The notes beneath the pieces were generated by a model, which worked only from the letters and a program-made list of their open reading frames with translations, was not told the DNA's origin and made no database searches. A stretch of 64,000 nucleotides of DNA, from positions 1,317,872 through 1,381,871 of the forward strand of contig NW_020170390.1 in NCBI RefSeq assembly GCF_000524195.1, in the 5' to 3' direction. The DNA comes from Echinococcus granulosus (lineage: Eukaryota > Platyhelminthes > Cestoda > Cyclophyllidea > Taeniidae). The position numbers and the translations under genes were made by a program. Of the stretch, positions 12,677-24,500 are shown one piece after another. How positions within the stretch are numbered: position 1 is the stretch's first letter; every line of letters starts with the position of its first letter.

Positions 12677-15590
12677 GTAATCATCTCTCATCTGTCTGTT
12701 TGACGGGAAAGTCGTTTCTAGGGCCATGCCTTCACGTCAAATTAAAATCAATCTATTGCTATAATATTAATAATCTGAGTATTAACAGTATTGTAACCCG
12801 TAGTTCACTCACTACGGGGGAACTCTGGAAGGTTTTTTGAAATTTCTACTTATCTTGCGTTGAACATGGTAATTGGTAGGGAAATGAATAACTCAATGGT
12901 TTAGGATCAAGCTCGCCTAGGTTACTGTATGGTTTTCGCATTTTAGACATGGCGATATTTGAGTTAATATGTAATGCAAGATCTTCACAGTGGAGGTAGT
13001 TGAGGAGATCATGGGCCTTTATTTTTGAAGAAAGGTGGAAGGGTGTATGAAAATAATTGTAACAATGGCTTTGATGCTCAAATTACTTTTGATGTGAGTC
13101 GCGCACTCTCCCACTTTGTAGGTAGACTTGCTATAGCGTTGTAAAGTCAGTCTAGTAATTAACTATAGAATCCATTTAACCCATATTTATGGGCATAGCG
13201 GACACACTGGTTACAAACAGGCTCAGCATTAGTGGGACGTGTGGGTGTGCGTGCAGTAGAGTTTAAAATCACTACGCAGCACAGAGGCGCAATGGACATT
13301 CTTTCCATTGGTCTGTTTTGGTCTCACAAAATCAACCATCGAATGGTGAAAAATGAGCCACTTCGTGGGTATAGCAGGCACAGGGCTTAGGGACTCTTCT
13401 TTAGCGCGTCCTCTTGCAGTCCATCTGTATTTCGCCAGGGACGTCGATAGAAGTAACTTAAAGACAAGATCCAGGGAATTGTAAGTAGTATGTTGGAATG
13501 GGAATTCCTCACGAAGACGACTTCTTTAAACCACCTTTGGATATGTTATCTATTGAAAGCCTTTTCTAAAGTGCGCAAATTTCGGTCGGCTCCAGAGGTG
13601 TAAACACCTGAGGAGGGGTTTCATATTAGTTTGATGATACAACCCCAAGAACGCAGGGGAAGTGGATAACTAAACTTAGGTTCTATGAGCAATTAACTTC
13701 TAACACAATCTCCGATTTGAGGAAGAATAAAAGTTTTATCAATAAAAAGACCATCTATGGAAGAAAAATTTTGCTGCACTTTGGCATCTGGATTTAATTT
13801 TCCTTTTTTAGCGTATTGTTTAGTTGGTGAGTCGAATGACCGCAATGTAATCCATAGTCTTGTGGAAGAAAATATTTTACTATGCGTATTTTTCAGCAGG
13901 ACCAATTTTAATTTCTTGCCCAAAACGCTAATGAAAACCATGTTTTTCAGAATTCCCAACTTATGCATTTCATAATTAGGATAGCATTCCCCTTTGTGAT
14001 GTTGATTTAACAACGTCAGATAAGTTCTAAACCCTGAGCGCAGGTTTGATGCAGAATTCAAATGCAGTGGAATTGCGTGACAATGCTTCGGAGGAAATTG
14101 CTGACCGAGGGAAGGAAGTTCTGTCAAGTGCTTGACCGCCTGTGATGTGAAAAATACGCTGGTGTGGATGGGTACGACTCAGTCCGCAAACCAATTGTGA
14201 CAGCATGCATTCCTCGTGGTGTGGAAGTTTAACACTTTCCCAAAGCTCCACTCAGACAATTTATCAGGAGAAAGTCGGGGCAGTTACGGTCCAGATCAGC
14301 TGCGCGCCTTTGTCTACTACACCACTGATCACGAATAACATTCTGGTAAGTGGCAATCCCGTCGGCATACGCAAAAGGTCTTAATATAAATGGTTTGGTT
14401 TTTATTTCCGCAGATCTAGACAAAGAATTGTTTGTAGAGTGCTCCTCCACAGCAGTATGATGCATGAATGGGACCCCAAAACCAAAAACGGACACGCTGT
14501 GTACCCGCAACTAAATGGGAGGCTAGGTAAAACACGGAGCAACGCTGGCAACATCATTAATTCGTACAATGTCATCAAGCTGACCGCAGGATTTATTCAC
14601 TGCACTGTTGAATTTAACATCCAAAGACAAATGCATACTTAGGAGTCTGTCCGTTGAAGCACACCCGTAAGTACAATCAAATTTATCGTTTTACAGGCTT
14701 GTGATGTGTCACCTTAATCCAAACTAAGTCGGACACATCATTGCAGTTATAGGTACGAAAAGAGGTGATAATCAAGATAACTGGCTTTTGCGATTGCCAA
14801 GAATGTTTCATTTCAATTCATGCCGTGTAATTGTGTCAAGCTGTGGGCAAAACAACCGTGCCTCTCCAAACGGACGCATGATCGGGCGGTCTAGTAAGAA
14901 CTGGAATAAAGTGATTAACTTTTTCCACTTACTTGGTCAAGCAATCTACATAAAAGGAAATATACAGTCATCAGCTCCAATGAAGTATCAAAATACCTGT
15001 ATTTTGAGGCAACAAATTGTATCTGTGAGGGTCACATTAGCATGAATCCATAACTGGTATTTTTACTTTATCTGCTTACAAACTTTGATATTTAAAATTC
15101 CCTTGGGATTGCTTTACTTTTGCACCGTTGATAGAAAAGATTGCTTTAACAATTATCATCACAATAGGTTGCACAAAGTTCATCGAATCTTCAAAGGCAG
15201 CATCCAATCTCCGTCACATTAGCACAGAAAGGCCACATTTTACGACACTCAGAGGGTGTGATGCTTTCCCTGCCACATCTGCAGTGAAAAATGAATAATA
15301 ATTTTTTTGTAAACTTCATTAAATGTCACTACCTGTACTTCAGATGGTTCTGTAGGCCATTTTCAGTTACCCAATTAACAATGTCATTCTCAACCCCACC
15401 TCATGTATTAGGGACTTGGAACAGTTGAATGCAACAGGTTAGTGAACTTTTCGGGAGTGGATTCAAACACCATTTAACCTTATGTGAGGGCGGACCTTAG
15501 GTTTGTCCTGATCAGCCTTTTTTTCCCAAGAGGCGCTTACTGATGTCCACTGGTCCATAATCCTGTCGAAAAATGCATGACTGCGCCCCC

Positions 15591-15603
15591 TCTCTCTCTC
15601 TCT
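15591..15603. repeat. TC microsatellite
   Basis: Simple run of alternating T and C, about 6.5 units, inside non-coding sequence. No function can be inferred. Confidence 0.8.
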
Positions 15604-16554
15604 TACCATAAGACCATCCTCCTTAGGCTTTTAATTCAAAATCATTGCTTTCCCCTAAGAAATACAACAGGGAACCAAATATTCCAATTGCCATTATATA
15701 TCTCTGTTAGGAAAAAGAGCAAAACGATTTGTGCTAAGTGGTTTTGTAAAACCCGAAGAATTTCATAAAACCAATCGCAAAGCATATGTGGTTTTTAAAA
15801 GGATTCACAATTCATGGCGCTTCTGTTAGTTGCTATGAGGGAAGGAATCTTTAGACGACTCGACTCAAGGGTGGGCTTAAGAGATTGCGACAAGGCAATA
15901 GATATAATGCCTCATTGTAGACCAGACCGACTCTACGATTGACAGGAAGACCCCTTAACATTAAGACAGTTTATCTCATTCTATAACTTTGTACTTTTTT
16001 CAACTACTTTTGTTCATTTATTTATAGTGATTGATAATTTGATTGGCGAATCACATTTCAAATCAATCAAAGAAACACCACATCATATTCGCAGCTGTCG
16101 TGAATGTGACATATTAGAAGTGGAAGGAAATTTTTAAAATTCACCATTTTTGTCAATTAGAGAATCATTGAACATAGGCTGATATTAGTCATTTCTCCAA
16201 AGTGTAAATAAAGCATCATTTGTAGGGAGAGGAACAAACGGACGCGATGGTTGAGTAACACGTTGACTTCCGATTATTAATCTCAAGGAGATACAAAAGT
16301 GTCCTCTAACGACAAGTCTGTCAGCTGGGATGCTTTTAATACCAGGAAAATGAATAAGCAACTAAGCATGACAAAGCGAGTGCCTTTTCTAACACCGGAA
16401 AGCGATGACTCGTCGCATAAAAGTGGCTACTAGTGGATAAGGCGCCCTCGGATTTACAAGAAGTTGGCTATCAGCTTATATAAAGATGCAAACCGTCAAC
16501 AGGGAGTAGTGAGGCCCTGAAACTCCTTTAAGTCAAAACAGGACACAATACTCT

Positions 16555-16650
16555 GGTGGAACATGTATTGTCGACCTATAGAAGGTCTTGAGGGCTACTG
16601 GCATGGCCCGGATGCCATGCCGCCGGGCAGGGTGCAATGGCAGAGGCCCT
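16555..16650 (-). mobile_element. LTR-like dispersed repeat fragment, copy 1 (reverse)
   Basis: The core around gggctactggcatggcccg and, further on, ggtgcaat plus flanks match in reverse complement the element at 33290-33440, and share the gcccttctgtac-type segment (here reversed, agaaggtct) with the copy near 63.7 kb. The copies are diverged, with indels. It is best seen as a remnant of a retroelement terminal repeat; the family is not identified and the limits are approximate. Confidence 0.45.
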
Positions 16651-19469
16651 AACCGGCCTATTACCTAAACCGCGGTAAACAGTTAACGTATTACTATTGC
16701 TTAAGGTAGGTCAATGACCACTTAAAAAGGAGCCTAACCGATCTTATTTAAATAGAAATGCGTTTTTCAGCATTTCAAAACGCTCTTTACTATAGCAGGA
16801 TTAGAGATTGGCTACCGATTCCGTTGATGCCATCTCCGAGTGTGAACACAAACATCCAAGATTTACTATAAGAAAAAGTAGTTTACTAAATCAATCGAAT
16901 GCAATTGAGCTTTTTAAATTAAAAAACCTTCAGTAAGACTTGTGAAAAATTATAAAACATAATTCTTGTGACGGATACACTATGGGGATACCATAATCGA
17001 TCTTAAAGCATAAGCTACTTCAAAATAAACCGGTAAAAAAATAGACATTTGATTAAGAAAAATGGGATCCGAAGTCAAGCTCTTCATTTTTTTGTTCAGT
17101 GGAAATAAATCCCACTGACAGTTCGTTCTGTCAAGGAATGTACAAGTCAACTAAGAACTATAATCTAGGATGAAAGCATCTTTCATTGCAGAACAAGCAA
17201 ATTCGAAGACTCATTGAGGTGAAGAACAATCCATCTTGCAAAACGGAGCACTATAGGCTAAAAAAACTTTTCCAAACAACTGCAAACGTTTAGTAGAAGA
17301 ATTCGCGCTCCATCGTACGGGAGCGTATTAGTGAGTTGAATTGCCTGTGTGAAACAGACATGCATTTTTACCACCCCATGAATAATTTAAATTGTAAAAG
17401 AGATAAAACTCTCCCTAAAGAAATTTTCACGGCTTTCTGCGTTTTTAGAAGCCGTCCAAGTAAAAGTCATCGTTACTGAAGACATCTTTTAGGGGCGAGA
17501 AAGGTAAATCCTACACAGAGAGAAACATTTTCTCGGTGTTACAAGGGAACTTGTGCTTTTCGAGTAGAGGCAGTCAAGGTTTTTTAAACCACGCTTATAT
17601 TATCAACTACCTAACCTATAATCTAAGGTATGCATTCGTAATATATATCTGTGTAATTGCCTCAATACTCAACCACTCCACTTGCGTCATTTCTTGGAAG
17701 TTGAACGAACGCAAAACTGCAGGCGAGTGCAAAATACGCTCATTCAACTACTTCTAAATTATTTAGGAATGGGGAAAAATTGACATCAAGTAAAATTTAG
17801 TCAAAATCAGACATTTCAAAGGTGAAACGTGCAAAAGCGTGTTCCTACTCAGGCCTGTATGTAATGCTGATCGAATAATTGTTGCATTCTTATGCATTCA
17901 AATTAGTATGATGGTTTAAAACAGCTAGCAAAATAGTACGAAAGCCTAACAATTTGGTATTGATGGACCTTAAAAACAGAGTAAATGGAATTATATTTGA
18001 TAGTTTCGTTCATAGATTTGAATGTGAAAAGTTCACGTTCTCACACCAAGGCTGCATAATGTACAAATTGCCGTGCACATGGCAGCCACAATCTGTCGAA
18101 GAATTGGAGAGCTTAAAGTGCTTTGGCTCCTCAGAATTTTCTGATTTAACATACTGCCTGCAAATTTGTATCCTCAAGGACGAGAAACTGCGCAGTTGCA
18201 AAACAATTTAGAATGGGATGTATCCCAGACGAGTCGATGAGAGGAATGCAAATTGGACAATTTTTGTCTGGCTTTCGAAAATCTTCTAAACAACGAACAA
18301 GTAGATACCAGGCTCAGGTTTGTATCAGTTTACGGTTGATAAACTATCCAAAAGGAAGACCTTAGTCATTTGTTTGTTAAAGGTAGTGTTTTACCTATAT
18401 CTGTTAAGCAAATTCATAGCATACCACCACGAGGTCAGCAATGTGTTAACTTCCTTGTCAGTGTAGTTCCCTCTCTAATGCTGTTTTTGCTCTACTGGTC
18501 AAAAATGATTTATCCGTTATGAGCAGTAAGTTGAGGACAGTGAATTCTTAATACACTCTTTTGGTTTCATACCGTTAAAACCAGCACCCACAGGAAGTAC
18601 AGTGTGTTCTCTGCCTTTGAAGATGTCTACAAATGCGCTAGATGTGTCTTTTGCGGATGGAGAAATCAAAGCTGAGCATTCACGCCCCAAACTCTAATTC
18701 TCATCCTAAAATCCATACCTGTGCATGGACTCCCAGTTGTTTTCGAAGCTCAAATTTGAAAATGACTATCGTTAATAGGAGTAATCCAGTGTACGTTTAA
18801 GCGTCTTGGGCAGTGAGGGGAAAACTAGCTCAATTTTGCTCCACATGCAATTTTCTCTAAGGGTAATGCAAATGCTAAACTGTAAGTAAAAGGACTGCAA
18901 GATTCATTAAATCCTGTTTTATGCAAATCACACTTCTTTCGGCGGAGGTAAGTATTTTAGCCATTCGATATAAATCATGTACACTACTTTCTACACTCAA
19001 AATACTACATGGGCAGAGAGCGTAAAGCTGCAAATATTTGACAACCAAAAAAGTTCGTGGGCTTCCTGGCACTTCTCCCCACAACGATTTGCGGTAGCTT
19101 GTACAAACCTGCAAAGTGCGATTTTTATTTGCACTGCATAGCATAGAATATGGTGCACTAATCTATCATTAAGTTACTGTTTGTTTAAAACTCTAGTACT
19201 GCGAAGTGTCTGTTGAGCCCCATGAATGGTATATAGGCTTGTCTACTTCACAAAGGTCTACAATTGTAAAAACCTTCTCAAAGAAACTTTAGTTTAACAA
19301 ATTTTGGGGTTATTCAAAGGTGCACTATGTTCAGAAGACCTATTACTGGTCATGAGAAATTACGTGTGAGGTTAACTTGTCAAGAGCTCACAAATATTTG
19401 TAGCATCATGGGTGGTAAAACGAACCGTTTATATATGCATCAATGGAGAAAGTGGTTAGGGCTAAGCAA

Positions 19470-20075
19470 ATGGGTGCCACGTACACCCATTAACAAATGA
19501 TAATATGGTTCCATAAGTTACCATTTTCTTCACTTTACTTCTTTCAATTTTGTTATAAAAATGATGCTCATCTTTGGACTGTTTGCTTACTGATCCGTGA
19601 TGAAGAATGGCCTTTTACTCCAAAGCTAAGCTAACAACACACAATTGGCTGTCCACTACTCGTCTCCAACCTCCAGGGCATGCAGCCCATCATCGTCACG
19701 AGGCCATACCTCGTGTGTGTGTGTGTCTGCTTGTGGACTCCAGGCAAAATTGTTTACCAGTGTAACACTAAACAGTTACGACTCAAATCTACCCGATGCG
19801 ATACAACCTCTTCGGAAACAGCCTTACACCTCATAGCGCTGCAACGCTTCTCTGTGAGATAAGTTGTAACTTGCCATGAGGGAGCAAGGCAGTGCCGCAT
19901 CAGCGTCTTCCCTAATCCTCTAACATTTCTCAAAGTGATTATCACCCATCCTTAAAATTCTACAATCACATACAGAATGTAGTTGGAGGTTGGAAAATAG
20001 CGGTGAGATAGAAACAGGTGACTAGGGCCAGACAGCAAGCTCGAATCCTGTTGGGAAGAAACTGCAAATTATGAT
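19470..20075 (-). repeat. Dispersed repeat, inverted copy A
   Basis: Read on the minus strand this segment matches 48935-49605 on the plus strand over its whole length with many substitutions and small indels. Shared blocks include gtatgtgattgt, gagtagtg.acagccaat, ggagtaaaaggccatt and catcacggatcagt. The two copies also share a CA/TG-rich patch. No conserved long open frame is visible, so it behaves as a non-coding repeat of more than 600 bp. Terminal repeats or target-site duplications were not identified; the limits are approximate. Confidence 0.75.
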
Positions 20076-21512
20076 AGTGATTAAGTCGAGGCCAAAGTAG
20101 TTCTAAAAAGCCTTCTGTAATTGTATAACTGTTTAATAAAAACATGAGATTGTTCAGTTACCTTAAGCTAGCATAATTTCTCCACCAAAAATCCTACTTC
20201 AGAAGCAAAGCCTATGATTGCTCAGGAGGGGTCCATTCTAAAAGGCATTCCCTTAAGATACACAATATTGAATTCCTGCTTTAATTTAAGAATTAGTGTG
20301 TTTTAAACATGCGTTATTCTTCATATTCTGTTTCTTGGTGGTCCGATGAAGGTCTGATTACTTGCCCTGGACTCCGAGTAAGGCAGAATGTTTTTGTTGC
20401 ATGTGATCTCTCATTTAACAAAAAACGCAAATTTCAGCTGCGCTTTTTTGAAAAAAATTTAGAGAGCGGTTTATTTTTTCTCTCTGCCCAATTTAGCTGA
20501 TGATACCACGAAATTGGGCAACGCTGCGGCCCATTTATGCCACACGCAAGTCGATAGAGGTTGCCCCCAGTTCCTCCGACGTGTGCAACCATCCAGCACC
20601 TCGACCATCAAGACGTAGACAGGTGTGATGCCGAAACCAAAATTCATTTGTTATTTGACTAAGTCAAAAAAGTAGCAAAGCAACATCAGCAAATGCCTAA
20701 CTATAGAGATCAGACTAAAATTCCAAAGTTGAGAAAGGTATTTTTTACCACCACTCGGCAGTATCTATTCTGTCGGTCCACCACATACACAACGCGCATA
20801 AAATTCCGAACAACTCAAATGTGGAAATGTGAAATTTCGATTAGTGCCACATTTTTTTGTACTAATGGACCGTCTCCCGCCCAGATTGAAGAAATAATCT
20901 TAGAGTTCACTACCAATGGAAACTACTAACTAAAAGATAGTCTTTTTGTGTTAAATTGCAAGTTGTAAATAAAAATGAAGAGTCCATGCACGCAAAACCC
21001 GATTCTGCGTAAAAAATAGGAGGTAAATTTACCTATTTGACTCAAACTCTTGTGTCTCTCACCAGGGCGATACAAAGGAAGTAATGGTGTTAGAGCTGCC
21101 TCAATTAAATTAGCGGCACTCAAAATGAGTTCGTATAGGTGAGAGCGAAAGCAAATGTCTTTCATAATTTTATTTTAAATGTGCATTTTACGCAGAATTT
21201 AGACTAGCATAACAAAACCTGAGGGTTTTTTGCCAGCATGAATTTGCATCCAAAATACGTCTCCTAGGTTGCTTTTTGGAATAAGGTTACGTCAAAAGGC
21301 TCCTCAACTCGACATGAATCCTGGTTAGTACAATTCAGAAGTCGCAGAAGAAACACCCTTGCGTGGGAACTAGGGAAAAAATGTGTGTAGTTATGATATC
21401 TGAATTTAAAGGTTTGCGTGTCAAACATTGGCTTGTGATTGGTCGGCGCGGCCTCGCGGTCATCGTTTCCGGACGACACAACACTGGCGTTGCTGTGGTA
21501 GCTTGAAGAGGG

Positions 21513-21520
21513 TATAAATA
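21513..21520 (+). promoter_or_regulatory. TATA box of the sodium-channel gene
   Basis: TATAAATA lies 48 bp upstream of the channel's start codon. A start site about 30 bp downstream of it would give a very short 5' leader. There is no experimental evidence; the spacing to the ATG is what makes this match credible. Confidence 0.6.
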
Positions 21521-21540
21521 GTGAAGTACCACTGAGAGAG

Positions 21541-21564
21541 ATGAATTTTCAGCCTCAGCGATGA
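21541..21564 (+). other. Eight-codon upstream ORF whose stop overlaps the channel start
   Basis: An ATG at 21541 opens a frame that ends in TGA at 21562-21564, overlapping the channel ATG at 21561 as ATGA. Whether this ATG is in the mRNA depends on the start site, which from the TATA box would fall very near 21541-21548. A possible splice acceptor (aattttcag) also lies between the two ATGs and would remove it. Confidence 0.4.
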
Positions 21565-24500
21565 GCCTTCCATCGGAGGTGTTCAGCCAGTCCTCTCTCG
21601 TACCGATCGCCAAGATCGCCAGCGCGCCGACCCGCCTTCAGCGCATCATTTGGGTCATTATCTCCACCGCCATGTTCATTGGTCTCTGCAGCTGTATTAC
21701 CCTCGTCATCATCCAGTATTGTATGCATCAGACAGTGTTCCAGCTGGACTACTCCGGACGACATACTGTCTATGATCAGATACCGGGCATTACCATCTGT
21801 CCCGATCCTCAGGAGATTCATCGTCTCTTTGATCACGCCAGAAAGAAGCACGGCTGGCCAAAGGCGAACAAGAAAGCCGAACAAGGTGCAGTGCCGTGGC
21901 TGAATTCAGCGGTGAACAAGGAGCTGCTGAAACTGATTACCGCCAACAAAGCACTTGATCCTCCTGGCGCGATCGGTCACTACCTGCCCTCAGGCAATCT
22001 CTACTGGGACACTCAAGTGGTTGCCAAATCGCCCATCTACCGAGCACTGCACAACTTCTCTGTTACCTTCCAAATAAAACCCGCCAGTATTGTGAACAAT
22101 TACCAACTTTTTGTGCTGGAACAGGTGAGTCTTAGCGTGACAGTATAGTTGATATTACTTGATTGTTAAGAGATGGTGCTTTGAAACAACCGCGGTATTT
22201 GAGTATCTTTGGACGAGAAGGGTGACAAATAACTTAAGCTGGGAAATGAGTTCTTTCATTGACTTAACCTGCATTCAACTGTGTACAGCATTAAGCCAAT
22301 CTAATTTAAGACCGAAGAATTAAGACTATAATAGTTTTCTAGTTTCCACAATTGATAAATGAACACTCTGGAGGGAATGTTCACTACTTATTTCTCAAAA
22401 GGAAGAAAATTAGGTAAAATCAAAGCCTTCTGGGTGTGTCGAATGGTACTTTTCAAAAGTATTTTGCAATGATTTCTGGCGCGTACATCTGGAGTTGTCT
22501 TTTTGTTACAGAAAGTGGTGTATTTTGAAGTTAACAGGATTAAATTTATTTACATTCTCGTAATTTATGGTTGTCAAAAGTGTAAAGCTACCGTGAAATA
22601 CCGTCTACTAATTAAAGATTTTTATTTATTTACATTTACTGTAGCCTAATCTTTAATCCAAAAGTAATTACGTTTGGAGAAACTCAACGAATGGGATAAA
22701 TTAGAAGGCATTAATTCCCGGTTTTTTTGTCTGTGATCCTTAGGGGAAGAACAGGTGAAGTTTCAGCACAAGCAGTGACAGACTCCTTAAATTGTGGGAT
22801 GGTAGACAACGCAGTGATACAAATTTTAATAGATACCATGTTATTGGCAGAAGTACTATTTTCAGGTCGAATGGAAGGACAACTTCCTTATTTTATCCTC
22901 TTACCTGTAGATCGGTACGTATGCATCCTAGTGGATTGTAGGCCGAAGCACAAGTATCATGTTGGTGCGCCTACCTTCAGATAAACTACTTTCACTGCGA
23001 ATCTCAACAAACTTAATGGACAAGTGGGCGGATGGCTACCTCCAAAGCTCTTTTTATTAGATTGCAGGTAATATACCAGCATCCAGTCGTCGTCCCGGTC
23101 ATTTGCTCATCGCCCACGAAAATATCTCTAATGGCGTTTTATGGAGTATCTTTGAGTGGTTGACTTTGAAGTCTTGGTCGCAGGAGGGTGATGAAGCACC
23201 TTGTTTATTATCGCCATTCGTTTGTCAATCAGCACACGATTTCACTTAAACATCCAACTGGGATGTTTCCCAGGCGCAAATAATACCAGTAGCACTTTAA
23301 ATTTTTTATCTATGCAATATTTGCAAGGTTAATCAAATTCTACTTTTAATTTAAAAAAAATAGAGTTAGTTTAGCAATTCTGTTGGGGTTAGTTTGGAGC
23401 CCTCCATTTCTTTTTTATTGTAAAATTGACACTAAAAATTGAACTAGCGTTTGGAAACCTACGTAAACTTGAGGCAAAAATAAACTGCCCTTACATTGAA
23501 CAAGGCACTTCATTCACTGCCTTTTACTCTCTCCCTCTTCCCCTCTTTAAAGTGATTAGTGGATAAGTCTTTTCGTGGCATTAAACCGTACGGATTTGAC
23601 TGTTGAAATAATGTCGTATTGTCGACTAATTTAATAAAAAAAAAAAGAAGTTATAAGTGCCTAATGGGATCATGATTTGTTCAGTTCACAACCGCTATCT
23701 TATTGCATCTTGGATTCTAAAAGGCAGGTTTAAGTTAATTTTGCACTAAGACGTCTCCAGGTTCACCAATTCCACCGACGGTGTAGGGTGCGAAATTGGA
23801 AGAACGTCTTCCAATGAAATAATGAAACCATATGAACGAGGATAAAGCAGCTCAAAGGTTTTCTTCCGGTTATTTAGGCCATTCGATAACTTAAGGCGGT
23901 GTCTTGTGGTATTTTTAAGGGACATGGATTTGTGCAGTCCCACTCCTGCATGAAAAGGAATACTATGGAAACTTGACAATTTTGGCCGCAAAACATGCTG
24001 AGCTCGAATTACTAAAACAAAGTAATTACTTTGTAATCGACCAGATTGACTGAACATGCATTTTAATTTAATATCAAGCATTAGCATTTATTTCCAAGAG
24101 ACAAATTTTGTTGATCGTCCTGACCTTTTTTCAACAGGGATAGGAACATCAGATTTCAAAAATTACGCACCAACCGGCTTTAGACTTAGACAAATTTATT
24201 GTCCTGCTACACTGCTGCATCGAAATTGGCTTAAAGCGAATTACTGTTCACACCAACTGAAACAACAAGCTACGACTGGTGACTTAATGGTTAACATGTT
24301 CGTGGTTAGATGTCAGGCCATTCTACTTACCAAGATGGAGTACCGAAGGGGACTTGACCTCCACAAAAGCGTCTACTTGCCTAAAATCACTCGCATAAAA
24401 GGAACATGGACCATCCTAGCTTCTAGGAAATCTCCTTTAGTGGCTCGGATTTCACAGTGATTCGCGATAGTTATTTCTTAGCTGAAACCGTCTTTGCCAG

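Larger units (their letters stand above)
11762..21512. other. Gene-poor intergenic stretch
   Basis: AT-rich sequence between MED1 and the sodium-channel gene. Open frames here are short, or lack ATG starts, splice sites and recognisable protein, including a 144-codon minus-strand frame at 14127-13693 that I do not believe. The exceptions, listed separately, are a possible orphan exon at 12482-12676, a short TC microsatellite, an LTR-like fragment near 16.6 kb and one arm of an inverted dispersed repeat at 19.5-20.1 kb. No MED1 AATAAA signal was recognised just downstream of its stop. Confidence 0.6.

Noticed and set aside
13693..14127. 144-codon minus-strand ORF
   Set aside because: No recognised similarity, no splice context, and composition like the surrounding AT-rich DNA; a frame this long is expected by chance in 64 kb.
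22560..22660. AT-rich inverted repeat around attaaagat/atctttaat
   Set aside because: Short and AT-rich, expected by chance; no flanking duplication.
24056..24460. 134-codon plus-strand ORF in the channel intron
   Set aside because: The flanking exons join perfectly without it, and the peptide resembles nothing known.
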